Origin: Streptomyces hawaiiensis
Lineage (GTDB): Bacteria; Actinomycetota; Actinomycetes; Streptomycetales; Streptomycetaceae
DNA: 64,000 nt
Assembly (NCBI RefSeq): GCF_004803895.1
Contig: NZ_CP021978.1
Location: 4,216,001-4,280,000 of the forward strand
Direction: 5' to 3'
This document shows, in pieces, positions 48,297-56,479 of the stretch; the stretch's first letter is position 1, and each line of letters begins with the position of its first letter. Below the pieces are notes generated by a model, which did no database searches, was not told where the DNA came from, and saw nothing but the letters and a program-made list of their open reading frames with translations. The position numbers and the translations under genes were made by a program.

Positions 48297-49118
48297 ATGG
48301 GACTGACCGCGAGGATCCGTACCCGGGACGGATGGGCCGTGTCGCACGCGGTCGTCACGGTGGCGGACATGACCGGTGCGCAGGTGCTGCGGGCCGAGGC
48401 CGACGCGGAGGGCGCCGTACGGGACGCGACGCCGATGGAGCCGGGGGCGTACACCGTCATCGTCATGGCCGTCGGGTACGCGCCCGCGGCCTCCAGTGTG
48501 ATCGTCACGGCGAGCGGGCGGGCCGAGGTCGGCACGGTGACGCTGGCCCGGCAGGGCGGCACCGAGTTGCCGCCGCCCGGCCCGTGGACCGTCGACCCGG
48601 TGCACTCCAGCGTGGCCGCCGTGGCCCAGCACCTGGGCATCTCCAGCGTGCACGGCCGGTTCACGGAGTTCTCCGGCTCGATCGAGATCGCCCCGGACGA
48701 CGTCACCAAGTCGCGTGTGGAGGCGGTGATCCGGGCCGCGTCCGTCGACACCGGCAACGGCATGCGCGACGGGCACCTGAAGTCGCCGGACTTCCTGGAC
48801 GTCGAGCGGTTCCCGGAGATCACCTTCCGGTCGACGGGGCTCACGGCGACCGGGTCCGACCGGTGGACCGTCCACGGCGAGCTGGGTATGCACGGGGTCG
48901 TCCGGGCCGTGGACCTGGATCTGGCCTACCTCGGCACGGGTCCGGACCCGTGGGGCGGCACCCGCGCGGCGTTCCGCGCGACGACCGAACTGCACCGCGA
49001 GGACTTCGCGATGAACTACAACCAGGTCCTGCAGGCCGGCATCGCCGCCGTCGGCACGACGCTCAAGGTGGAGCTGGACATCCAGGCCGTGCAGGGCGAG
49101 TCACTTCCGGCGGCGTGA
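48297..49118 (+). CDS. Transthyretin-like domain fused to YceI (273 aa)
   Basis: Residues 1-88 repeat the same carboxypeptidase-regulatory-like domain found at the transporter's C-terminus (RTRDGWAVSHAVVTVADMTG, GAYTVIVMAVGYAPAASSVI). Residues 95-265 form a YceI lipocalin-like barrel: WTVDPVHSSVAAVAQHLGIS, GRFTEFSGSIEIAPDD, LKSPDFLDVERFPEITFRST. YceI proteins bind polyisoprenoid lipids. No signal peptide is visible. It overlaps the convergent GAF-ANTAR gene by 18 bases. Ribosome site GAGGAG upstream. Confidence 0.9.
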   Translation: MGLTARIRTRDGWAVSHAVVTVADMTGAQVLRAEADAEGAVRDATPMEPGAYTVIVMAVGYAPAASSVIVTASGRAEVGTVTLARQGGTELPPPGPWTVDPVHSSVAAVAQHLGISSVHGRFTEFSGSIEIAPDDVTKSRVEAVIRAASVDTGNGMRDGHLKSPDFLDVERFPEITFRSTGLTATGSDRWTVHGELGMHGVVRAVDLDLAYLGTGPDPWGGTRAAFRATTELHREDFAMNYNQVLQAGIAAVGTTLKVELDIQAVQGESLPAA

Positions 49119-49802
49119 GTCCGGGGCGGACACCCTCGCCACCACCTGGCCGCACAGGTCCCGGAGCTTGACGTTCCGGTCCTGTGAGACCCGGCGCAGC
49201 CGCTCCAGCGCGATCCGCGCGTCGATCCGCTCCCGGGCCATCAGGATGCCGACCGCCTGGTCGATGACGCTGCGGGAGAGCAGCGCGGTGCGCACATCGG
49301 CCGCCGACTGGCGCCGGCGCTCGATCCGCAGCGCCACGTCGATCGCGTCCCCGGCCCGGGCCGCGAAGGCACGGGCCGCGTCCCGGCCCGTGCCCAGCGC
49401 CCCGGTCCGCACCCCGTAGAAGTTGAGCGCGGCGCCGCTCTCGCCCTCGACGGCGATCGGCACCGCCAGCACACAGCGCACGCCCGCGGAGAGCGCGTAC
49501 TGCGTGTACGACGCCCAGCGGGGCTCCTCGGTGAGATCCGGGGCGTACTGCTCCTCACCGGTCTCGGCCGCGTCGACGCAGGGCCCCGAGCCGTTCTCGT
49601 ACTGGCGCAGGTCCAGGCCGCTGGGCAGGCCCTCACTGCCGGCCAGGGTGAGCAGCCGGTCGGCGCGGCGCACGGTGATGCTGCACGCGTCCGCGCCGGG
49701 CACCTCCTGCACCGCGCGGTCGGTCAGATCGCGCAGCAGGGTGTCGAGACCGCTGCTGCGCACCATCGCCTGGTCCAGCGTGTCGGACGTCTCGGAGCTC
49801 AT
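49101..49802 (-). CDS. GAF-ANTAR RNA-binding regulator (233 aa)
   Basis: A GAF sensor domain (residues 20-160, for example YENGSGPCVDAAETGEEQYA) is followed by an ANTAR domain near 175-225 (RSVIDQAVGILMARERIDAR, then LRRVSQDRNVKLRDL). ANTAR domains bind paired RNA hexaloops and cause antitermination. I chose the ATG at 49802 (MSSETSD), which has better context than the longer frame. It lies 56 bases downstream of a second GAF-ANTAR gene on the same strand. Confidence 0.88.
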   Translation of the reverse strand: MSSETSDTLDQAMVRSSGLDTLLRDLTDRAVQEVPGADACSITVRRADRLLTLAGSEGLPSGLDLRQYENGSGPCVDAAETGEEQYAPDLTEEPRWASYTQYALSAGVRCVLAVPIAVEGESGAALNFYGVRTGALGTGRDAARAFAARAGDAIDVALRIERRRQSAADVRTALLSRSVIDQAVGILMARERIDARIALERLRRVSQDRNVKLRDLCGQVVARVSAPDSRRRK

Positions 49803-49858
49803 GACCGTACGTGTATCCCGCCGCCACCCGAACACGCCCCTTCGTCGTCCACCTCACC

Positions 49859-50563
49859 TCAGGGGGCGTGGGGAGCCCCGACGATCCGGCGGGCGAGGTC
49901 GCGCAGTTTCACGTTCTCCCGCTGGGAGGCCCGCACCAGGCTCTCGAAGGCGGCGGCCGCGTCGATGCCCTGGCGCTCCATGAGGATGCCGGTGGCCTGG
50001 CCGATGAGGTCCCGGGTGTGCATGGCCTCGGTGAGCTGCTCGCGCACGGTCGCGGAGTCCAGGGCGATGCCGACGTGCGCGCTGAACAGCCGGCCGATGC
50101 GTGTGGCGTCCTCGTCGAAGGCGCCCGGCTTGCGTGCGTAGGCCGTGAGCACGGTCAGCCTGCGTCGGTCGGCGCGCAGCCGCAGCGACAGCGCGGAGCG
50201 CAGTCCGAGGGCCGCCAGCACGTCCCAGCCGTCGTCCGCCTCGCTGTCCGTTATCCGCGCCACCGGGCTGTTCCACAACTGGTCCCACAGCCCGTGCTGT
50301 TCGCGGCCGGTGTGCCGGGACTCGGCGGAGCGCACGATCTCGTCGGTCCAGACGAGCGTGCGGAGCTTGTTGCCGCGCTCGATCACGGAGATGCCGGCGT
50401 GTTCGGCCCCCGGCATGAGATGGACCGCTAGCCGCACCGCCGTGCGCAGGGCGCTGTGGGGTGTGAGGGTCTCGTGCAGTTGCTGAGAAGCCACCGTGAG
50501 GGCCTCGGCCAGCTCGACGCCAGCCGGAAAACGGGGCAAATCAGGAAACTCGGACGCAGCCAC
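49859..50563 (-). CDS. GAF-ANTAR RNA-binding regulator, second copy (234 aa)
   Basis: Same architecture as the neighbour: GAF at about 20-165 (MPGAEHAGISVIERG, SALSLRLRADRRRLTVL) and ANTAR at about 175-228 (RDLIGQATGILMERQGIDAA, VRASQRENVKLRDLARRI). I chose the GTG at 50563 because AGAGG lies 6 bases upstream; ATG 50581 has no ribosome site. The pair probably arose by duplication and may respond to stress signals. Confidence 0.85.
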   Translation of the reverse strand: MAASEFPDLPRFPAGVELAEALTVASQQLHETLTPHSALRTAVRLAVHLMPGAEHAGISVIERGNKLRTLVWTDEIVRSAESRHTGREQHGLWDQLWNSPVARITDSEADDGWDVLAALGLRSALSLRLRADRRRLTVLTAYARKPGAFDEDATRIGRLFSAHVGIALDSATVREQLTEAMHTRDLIGQATGILMERQGIDAAAAFESLVRASQRENVKLRDLARRIVGAPHAP

Positions 50564-50798
50564 CACGAACCTCTTCGGCATGCACGGCCAATGGCCGTGC
50601 GCAGGAGAGCTCCGCAGCACATTCCCGACTGCGAGCACAGGACGAACAGCACTCTAACTGCTCGGTTGCCTCCAAGTGACGTCCGGCCGACGCCGCCACG
50701 GGGCGCTTCCACCACCCGCCTCCCGCATGGTGGAATGGCGCCACGGGTCAGGAAGCGGCCTTACCGGAATCCGGACGAACGTCTGCCAGGTGAGTGCC

Positions 50799-51152
50799 GT
50801 GACCTTCTTCACGAATCCCACAGAACCGCGCGACCTCCCCGGTCGCGTCCACCTCACCATGCCCGCCGAGATCGACTTCTGTAACGCGGCGGAGCTGCTG
50901 CCGCTCGTCATGTCCGCGGCCCGGGCCCGCGGCGATCGGCTGGAGGTCCTCGTCCTCGACCTGACCACGACCTCCTTCATGGACTCCCAGGGCATCCGCC
51001 TCATCAACGACGTACGGCACCGGCTGCGCCCCGGGACCCGGGTGCGCCTGGTGGCCCGCCCGGAGGGGATCACGAGCCGCGTCCTGGAGCTGACCGGCCT
51101 GCGCCGGGATGTCCCCGTGTACGACAACCTCGCCGAAGCCCTGGCGTCGTAG
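50799..51152 (+). CDS. STAS-domain anti-anti-sigma factor-like protein (117 aa)
   Basis: Single STAS domain: HLTMPAEIDFCNAAELLPLV, then LEVLVLDLTTTSFMDSQGIR, where the Ser of FMDSQG is the site phosphorylated by anti-sigma kinases. Such proteins release SigB/SigF-type sigma factors. GGTGAG lies 4 bases before GTG 50799; the in-frame GTG at 50790 is the alternative. It is divergent from the GAF-ANTAR pair. The partner kinase is not identified. Confidence 0.85.
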   Translation: MTFFTNPTEPRDLPGRVHLTMPAEIDFCNAAELLPLVMSAARARGDRLEVLVLDLTTTSFMDSQGIRLINDVRHRLRPGTRVRLVARPEGITSRVLELTGLRRDVPVYDNLAEALAS

Positions 51153-51162
51153 GCTGCCGCTC

Positions 51163-51633
51163 ATGGCACCGAACATCGCGACGAACACCCGCGTCTCCCT
51201 GGACGAGTTGCTCGACTTCGTACGCCCCCGGCACCACGCGATCCTGCTGACCCGCAGGGGCGACGGCGGCCCCCAGGGCTCCCCGCTGACCTGCGGTGTC
51301 GACGACTCGGGCCGGATCGTGGTCTCCACCTACCCGGAGCGCGCCAAGACCCGCAACGCCAAGCGGGACCCGCGCGTGAGCCTGCTCGTGCTCAGCGACG
51401 ACTGGAACGGCCCCTGGGTCCAGATCGACGGCACGGCCGAGGTCATCGACGCCCCCGAATCCGTCGAACCGCTCGTGGAGTACTACCGGAACATCGCCGG
51501 GGAGCACCCCGACTGGAACGAGTACCGCTCGGCCATGCTCAAGCAGGGCAAGTCGATCATCCGGGTCACGCCGGAGCGGTGGGGTCCGGTGGCGACCGGG
51601 GGTTTCCCGGGGCGGCTGGTGGAAGGGGAGTAG
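51163..51633 (+). CDS. PPOX-class F420-dependent oxidoreductase-like protein (156 aa)
   Basis: A split-beta-barrel flavin/F420 protein: HHAILLTRRGDGGPQGSPLT near residue 25, RIVVSTYPERAKTRNAKRDPR, VSLLVLSDDW and QIDGTAEVIDAP. Actinobacterial members use F420H2 to reduce small molecules; the substrate is unknown. The ATG at 51163 lies 11 bases after the STAS stop and is probably cotranscribed with it. Confidence 0.87.
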   Translation: MAPNIATNTRVSLDELLDFVRPRHHAILLTRRGDGGPQGSPLTCGVDDSGRIVVSTYPERAKTRNAKRDPRVSLLVLSDDWNGPWVQIDGTAEVIDAPESVEPLVEYYRNIAGEHPDWNEYRSAMLKQGKSIIRVTPERWGPVATGGFPGRLVEGE

Positions 51634-51651
51634 CTCAGCCCTCCCCGGGGG

Positions 51652-51723
51652 CTTCCGTCTACCCGGAGGCTTCCGTCTACCCGGGGGCTTCCGTCTACCC
51701 GGAGGCTTCCGTCTCCCGGGGGG
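51652..51723. repeat. Four 18-bp tandem repeats at the TetR stop
   Basis: Four units of CTTCCGTCTACCCGGAGG (starts 51652, 51670, 51688, 51706); alternate units end GGGGG and the fourth lacks the TA. On the minus strand each of the first three units contains a TAG, and the third supplies the TetR stop. Confidence 0.85.
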
Positions 51724-52486
51724 CTTCTCCCTCGCGGGCGACCATCGCCTCGATGCCCGCGATCAGCAGCTCCAGCGCGAACTCGAAGTCGCGCTCCAGC
51801 ATCTCGGCGACCGTGTCGCCGCCGCGCGCCGCCATGATCTCCTGGGACTCCCGCAGGACCTCGGCGGCCTGCGGGGCGGCGGTGACGGCGCTCAGGGCCT
51901 GCTGGAAGTACTCGTCCACGCTCATGCCGCCGGCCGCGGCCCGGGAGGCGAGGTGGCCCTCCAGGGTGCCGTAGCCGTACACGAACTGGAAGACGGCCGA
52001 GATCGTGCTCGTCAGGCGTTTCGGGGGCATCCCTGTCCTGCGGACGACGCGCTGGACGACCCGGGAGAACGCCAGGCTGTTGGGGCCGATGTTGAGGAAG
52101 ACCCCGACCAGCGCGGACACCCAGGGGTGCCGCACCAGCAGCGTCCGGTACTCCCGGGCCAGCGCCCGCACCTGGTCCCGCCAGTCCTCACCGGCGTCCG
52201 GATCGGGTAGCCGCATCTCGCCCATGACCTGGTCCAGGGAGAGTTCGAGCAGGTCGTCCTTGGTGTCGACGTACCAGTAGAGGGACATCGCCGTGACGTT
52301 CAGCTCGCCGGCGAGCCGCCGCATGGAGAACTTGGCCAGCCCCTCGGCGTCCAGCAGCCGCACGGTGACGTCGATGATGCGCGCCCGGTCCAGCCCCGAG
52401 GGCTGCCCTCCACCGCGCCGCCGGTGCGCCTTGCCCTCCAGCCAGACGCTGGACCGCGGCTGACCCTGCCGGGCGGCTTCCGCCAT
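51695..52486 (-). CDS. TetR-family regulator (263 aa)
   Basis: A basic N-terminal tail (EGKAHRRRGGGQPSGLDRAR) precedes the TetR helix-turn-helix, GLAKFSMRRLAGELNVTAMS, then LYWYVDTKDDLLELSLDQVM. The C-terminal ligand domain resembles TetR_C_1 (tetracycline-type; WRDQVRALAREYRTLLVRHP, FQFVYGYGTLEGHLA). AGGAAGG lies upstream of the ATG. The gene follows the MFS exporter on the same strand by 119 bases and probably represses it. Confidence 0.9.
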   Translation of the reverse strand: MAEAARQGQPRSSVWLEGKAHRRRGGGQPSGLDRARIIDVTVRLLDAEGLAKFSMRRLAGELNVTAMSLYWYVDTKDDLLELSLDQVMGEMRLPDPDAGEDWRDQVRALAREYRTLLVRHPWVSALVGVFLNIGPNSLAFSRVVQRVVRRTGMPPKRLTSTISAVFQFVYGYGTLEGHLASRAAAGGMSVDEYFQQALSAVTAAPQAAEVLRESQEIMAARGGDTVAEMLERDFEFALELLIAGIEAMVAREGEAPRETEASG

Positions 52487-52605
52487 GGCGCACCTTCCTC
52501 GACCTATCGCTGCCGATCATGCTAGGCGCCCGGCAGGGGCGCGGGGAACTGCGCGATCAACCACAGCGGACCCGCACGCGCACGACGACCGCGTACCCCG
52601 AGCTC

Positions 52606-54102
52606 CTAGGCGGACTCTGCCCGCTCAGCCCGCCGAAGCAACGCCGCCGCGACCAAACCGCCGGCCAGCACAGCGACGGCCCCGACCAGCTGGCTGGTTT
52701 CCAGCCCGGAGGCGAACGCCTCGGAGATACGCGCCTTCTCCTCGGCGGAGCCCGCCGCGGCCAACGCCGCCGGCAACGACGCCGCCGACACGGCGACCAG
52801 CGAGGCGAACCGCGCGTTGAGCACGGCACCGAGGACCGCCACACCGAGGCCGTTGCCGAACTCCGCGAGCGTCCCGTTGATCCCCGCTCCCACACCCGCC
52901 TTCTCCGGCGGTATCGCGCTCATGATCGCGTTGGCCATGGCCGGCATGGACAGCGCCACCCCCGCGCCCATCACGACCAGGCCGAGCAGCATCCCGCCGT
53001 ACCCGTGTCCGCCGAGCAGCGCGATCGCCGCCAGCCCCGCCGACACCAGGGTCATGCCGAGTGCGATGGCCGCCGGTGTGCCGGCCTTGAGCACCAGCTT
53101 CGCCCCGACCCCCGTGAAGTTGAGCGCGACGACGGTCAGCGCCAGCGGCGCCGTCCGCAGCCCGGCGTCCAGTGGCTCGTAGCCGAGTACGAACTGGAGG
53201 TGCTGCGTGAGCAGGAACAGCGAGCCGGTCATGCCGAACGCCACGAGGATCGCGCCCGCGACCGCACCCACGAACTTCTGGTTGCGGAAGAAGTGCATGT
53301 CCAGCATCGGATGCTCGGTGCGCAGCTCCCACAGCACGAACAGGCCGAGCACGACCACGCCGATCAGCGCGGAGACCAGCACCCGCGCGGAGCTCCAGCC
53401 GTGCTCGGGCCCGGTGATGATCGCGTACACGACGGCCGTCATGCCGATGGTCGACAGCACCGCACCGACCAGGTCGGGCCGAGCGCCCGCCTTGTGCCGG
53501 GACTCCGGCACCAGCGCGGCCACCGCGACCAGGCCGAGCACGACGACCGGGATGTTGATCAGGAAGATCGCGCCCCACCAGAAGTGGTTCAGCATCACAC
53601 CGCCGATCAGCGGCCCGGCCGCGAATCCGAGCGAACTGACCGTCGACCACAGTGCGATGGCCTTCACCCGCTCCTGGTCGTCGAAGATCTGCACGACGAC
53701 GGCGAGGGTCGTGGTCATCAGCAGCGCACCGCCGACGCCCATGCCCGCACGGGCGGCGATCAGCTGGGCCGGGCTCTGGGACAGTCCGGCCGCCAGCGAG
53801 CCCACGCCGAAGATCGCGAGGCCCGACATCAGCATCAGCTTGCGGCCGTAGCGGTCGGCGGAGTTGCCCGCGGTGAGCAGCAGGCCGGACTGGACCAGCG
53901 AATAGGCGTTCATCATCCACTGGACGTCGGCGGTCGTGGCGTCCATCTCGCGGGTGAGCGAGGGGATCGCCACGTTCAGGATCGTGTTGTCGAGCAGCAC
54001 GGTGAGCTGCGCGAGGCAGATGACACCGAGGATCAGCCAGCGCTGGGGGTGGCCGCCCGGTGCGGTGTGCGGCGGGGCCTTTTCCTGGGGGGACGTCGTC
54101 AT
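52606..54102 (-). CDS. DHA2-type MFS multidrug exporter (498 aa)
   Basis: Fourteen transmembrane helices: helix 1 LILGVICLAQLTVLLDNTIL, motif A GNSADRYGRKLML, and motif C LGFAAGPLIGGVML. QacA/LfrA-like proton antiporters have this form. The ATG at 54102 has its ribosome site (GGAG) 18 bases away, so the in-frame GTG at 54111 may be the true start. The operator-like repeat at 54106-54137 overlaps this region, and a TetR gene follows. Confidence 0.9.
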   Translation of the reverse strand: MTTSPQEKAPPHTAPGGHPQRWLILGVICLAQLTVLLDNTILNVAIPSLTREMDATTADVQWMMNAYSLVQSGLLLTAGNSADRYGRKLMLMSGLAIFGVGSLAAGLSQSPAQLIAARAGMGVGGALLMTTTLAVVVQIFDDQERVKAIALWSTVSSLGFAAGPLIGGVMLNHFWWGAIFLINIPVVVLGLVAVAALVPESRHKAGARPDLVGAVLSTIGMTAVVYAIITGPEHGWSSARVLVSALIGVVVLGLFVLWELRTEHPMLDMHFFRNQKFVGAVAGAILVAFGMTGSLFLLTQHLQFVLGYEPLDAGLRTAPLALTVVALNFTGVGAKLVLKAGTPAAIALGMTLVSAGLAAIALLGGHGYGGMLLGLVVMGAGVALSMPAMANAIMSAIPPEKAGVGAGINGTLAEFGNGLGVAVLGAVLNARFASLVAVSAASLPAALAAAGSAEEKARISEAFASGLETSQLVGAVAVLAGGLVAAALLRRAERAESA

Positions 54103-54105
54103 GAT

Positions 54106-54137
54106 GTACACCGTAGAACAGCTCCTATACGGCGTAC
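54106..54137. promoter_or_regulatory. Probable TetR operator at the MFS start
   Basis: GTACACCGTA (54106-54115) and TACGGCGTAC (54128-54137) form a 10-bp inverted repeat with one mismatch and a 12-base spacer. It overlaps the start region of the exporter that is followed by the tetR gene. Confidence 0.6.
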
Positions 54138-54154
54138 AACAGAGTTTCGGCGGA

Positions 54155-54197
54155 GACGGTGAAGGGCGGTGGCTTTCGGCCACCGCCCTTCACCGTC
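54155..54197 (-). terminator. Terminator of the glycosyltransferase operon
   Basis: A perfect 19-bp inverted repeat (54155-54173 and 54179-54197), loop TTTCG, 48 bases beyond the glycosyltransferase stop. Confidence 0.8.
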
Positions 54198-54244
54198 CGG
54201 TCAGGCGCCGGACGTGTCACCTGCTCGTCCGGTCAGGGGACGTG

Positions 54245-56479
54245 TCAGCTGCTCGCCTTCTGGGTGAGGTCGTAGAAGGTGCTCGAACCGACCGTGACCT
54301 TCTTGAAGTTGGCCTCGACCCAGGAGGTGATCCGGGAGGAGGTGCCGTCGCTGCTGCCGCCCATGCCACCGGCCGTACGGCCGCCCATGCCGCCGGAGGC
54401 GATGAAGTAGTGGATCTTTCCGTCCGCCACGTACTTCTTGAACTGGGCCAGGGTCGGGGACGGGTCCGTGCCGTTGAAGCCGCCGATGGCCATCACCGGG
54501 TCGCCGGTGGACAGCTGGTAACTCGCCGCGTTCTGGGCGCCGATGGCCGCCGCGGCCCAGGTGTACTGGTCGGCGTCGGTCTCCAGCAGCTTCTTGGCCT
54601 CGGTGCTGACGCTGGCGCCGTTGAGCAGGCCGCCGACGCCGCCACCGCCGCCGCCGCCCATGCCACCGGCCGTACGGCCGCCGTCGCCGTTCTGCTGGTT
54701 CTGGCCCTGGCCCTGGCCCTGCTGGTTCTGGCCCTGCTGGTTCTGGCCTTGCTGGTTCTGGCCCTGCTGGTTCTGGCCGCCGCCCGGGAAACCGCCGCCG
54801 GGGAAACCGTTGCCCTGCTGGCCCTGGGCGTTGCCGTTGCCGTTCTGCTGGTTCTGGCCCCCGCCCGGGAAACCGCCACCTCCGGGGCCGCCGCCACCTC
54901 CGGGGCCGCCGCGACCGCCCGCGACCGCCGGGCCCGCCGTGACGATGGAGCCGGTGTGCGCCTCGTTCACGGTGGTGAGGGTGTACGCCGCCGGGCCGGC
55001 CAGTGCGGCGACGAGGCCCAGTCCGGCCACTCCCAGGGCCAGCCGGCGTCCCAGCCGACCGGCGAAGATCAGGCCGAGGGCCGCCGTCAGACCGCCGACG
55101 AGAACGAGCCACTTGAGCCAGGGCAGGTAGTCGGAGGAGCGGTTGAGCAGGACGTATCCCCAAGCGGCCGTCGCCGTCATCGCGGTGGCCAGGGTCAGCG
55201 AGGCCCACGCCTTGTCGCGCTTCTCCCAGAGCAGCGCCGCGCCCATGCCGACCAGTGGGGCGATGTAGGGGGCGAGGGCCACCGTGTAGTACTCGTGGAA
55301 GATGCCCTGCATATAGCTGAAGACCAGCATGGTCGTGAGCAGCGCGCCGCCCCAGACGAGGAACGAACCGCGTGTCACCGACGTGCGCTTCGCCTTGCGT
55401 GTGGCCACCAGGCCGGCGGCGAGCAGGATCAGCGCGGCCGGGATCAGCCAGGAGATCTGGCCGCCGATGGAGGAGCTGAACAGCCGGTCCCAGCCGGTCT
55501 CGCCCCAGTTGCCGCCGCCGTTCCCGCCGCCACCGCCGCCTCCGACGCTGCCGGTCTCGTCGCCGTTGAGGCGCCCCAGGCCGTTGTAGCCGAAGGTCAG
55601 TTCAAGGAAGCTGTTGTTCTGCGAGCCGCCGATGTACGGGCGGGAGGACGCGGGCCACAGCTCGACGATCGCGACCCACCAGCCGCCGGAGACGACGATC
55701 GCGGCGAGACCCGCGGCGAGCTGCCCGATCCGCTTCTTCACCGTCACCGGGGCGCAGACGCCGTACACGAGGGCGAGCGGCGGCAGGATCAGGAAGGCCT
55801 GGAGCGTCTTGGCGAGGAAGGCGAAGCCGATCGCGGCACCGGCCCACAGCAGCCACTTCGTACGGCTGTCCTCCAGGGCGCGGATGACGAAGTAGCAGGC
55901 CGCCGCCATCAGCAGCGCCAGCATCGCGTCGGGGTTGTTGAAGCGGAACATCAGCGCCGCGACGGGGGTGAGCGCGAGCACGGCACCCGCGATCAGTCCG
56001 GCCGCGGGGCTGAACCGGCGGCGCACGGTCGCGTACACGACGGCCACCGTGCCGACGCCCATGAGGACTTCGGGCGCGAGGATCGCCCAGGAGCTGAGGC
56101 CGAGGAGTCGCACGGAGAGGGCCATGGGCCACAGGGCGGCCGGGGGCTTGTCGACGGTGATGGCGTTCGCCGCGTCGAGCGAGCCGAAGAAGAACGCCTT
56201 CCAGGACTGGCTGCCGGCCTGTACGGCCGCCGAGTAGAAGGAGTTGGCGTAGCCGGAGGCGCTCAGGTTGTACAGGTAGAGCACGGCCGTCGCCAGCAGC
56301 AGGGCGAGAAAGGCCGGGCGGGCCCAGCGGGGGTCCTCGGGCCAGCCCTGCCGAAGGCGCTGCGGGAAGGGCCTCTCGGGGGCGCCGGAGGCGTGGGCCG
56401 GCGCGGGTGACGGGGGCCGGAGCCGGCTGTCGGGGCTCGTGTTTCTGCCGGTGGTCGGCTGGTCGAAGTGGACGGTCAT
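54245..56479 (-). CDS. GT39/ArnT-like membrane glycosyltransferase with Gly/Gln-rich insert (744 aa)
   Basis: About eleven or twelve transmembrane segments. The first loop has the acidic acceptor motif area (AAVQAGSQSWKAFFFGSLDA, ITVDKPPAALWP), as in polyprenyl-phosphate-sugar-dependent PMT/ArnT enzymes. A C-terminal extracellular region of about 230 residues contains a Gly-rich run and GQNQQ repeats (near 560-610), then a small globular end (YQLSTGDPVMAIGGFNGTDP). It overlaps the upstream glycosyltransferase by four bases. The acceptor is unknown; cell-envelope glycans or proteins are likely. Confidence 0.87.
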   Translation of the reverse strand: MTVHFDQPTTGRNTSPDSRLRPPSPAPAHASGAPERPFPQRLRQGWPEDPRWARPAFLALLLATAVLYLYNLSASGYANSFYSAAVQAGSQSWKAFFFGSLDAANAITVDKPPAALWPMALSVRLLGLSSWAILAPEVLMGVGTVAVVYATVRRRFSPAAGLIAGAVLALTPVAALMFRFNNPDAMLALLMAAACYFVIRALEDSRTKWLLWAGAAIGFAFLAKTLQAFLILPPLALVYGVCAPVTVKKRIGQLAAGLAAIVVSGGWWVAIVELWPASSRPYIGGSQNNSFLELTFGYNGLGRLNGDETGSVGGGGGGGNGGGNWGETGWDRLFSSSIGGQISWLIPAALILLAAGLVATRKAKRTSVTRGSFLVWGGALLTTMLVFSYMQGIFHEYYTVALAPYIAPLVGMGAALLWEKRDKAWASLTLATAMTATAAWGYVLLNRSSDYLPWLKWLVLVGGLTAALGLIFAGRLGRRLALGVAGLGLVAALAGPAAYTLTTVNEAHTGSIVTAGPAVAGGRGGPGGGGGPGGGGFPGGGQNQQNGNGNAQGQQGNGFPGGGFPGGGQNQQGQNQQGQNQQGQNQQGQGQGQNQQNGDGGRTAGGMGGGGGGGVGGLLNGASVSTEAKKLLETDADQYTWAAAAIGAQNAASYQLSTGDPVMAIGGFNGTDPSPTLAQFKKYVADGKIHYFIASGGMGGRTAGGMGGSSDGTSSRITSWVEANFKKVTVGSSTFYDLTQKASS

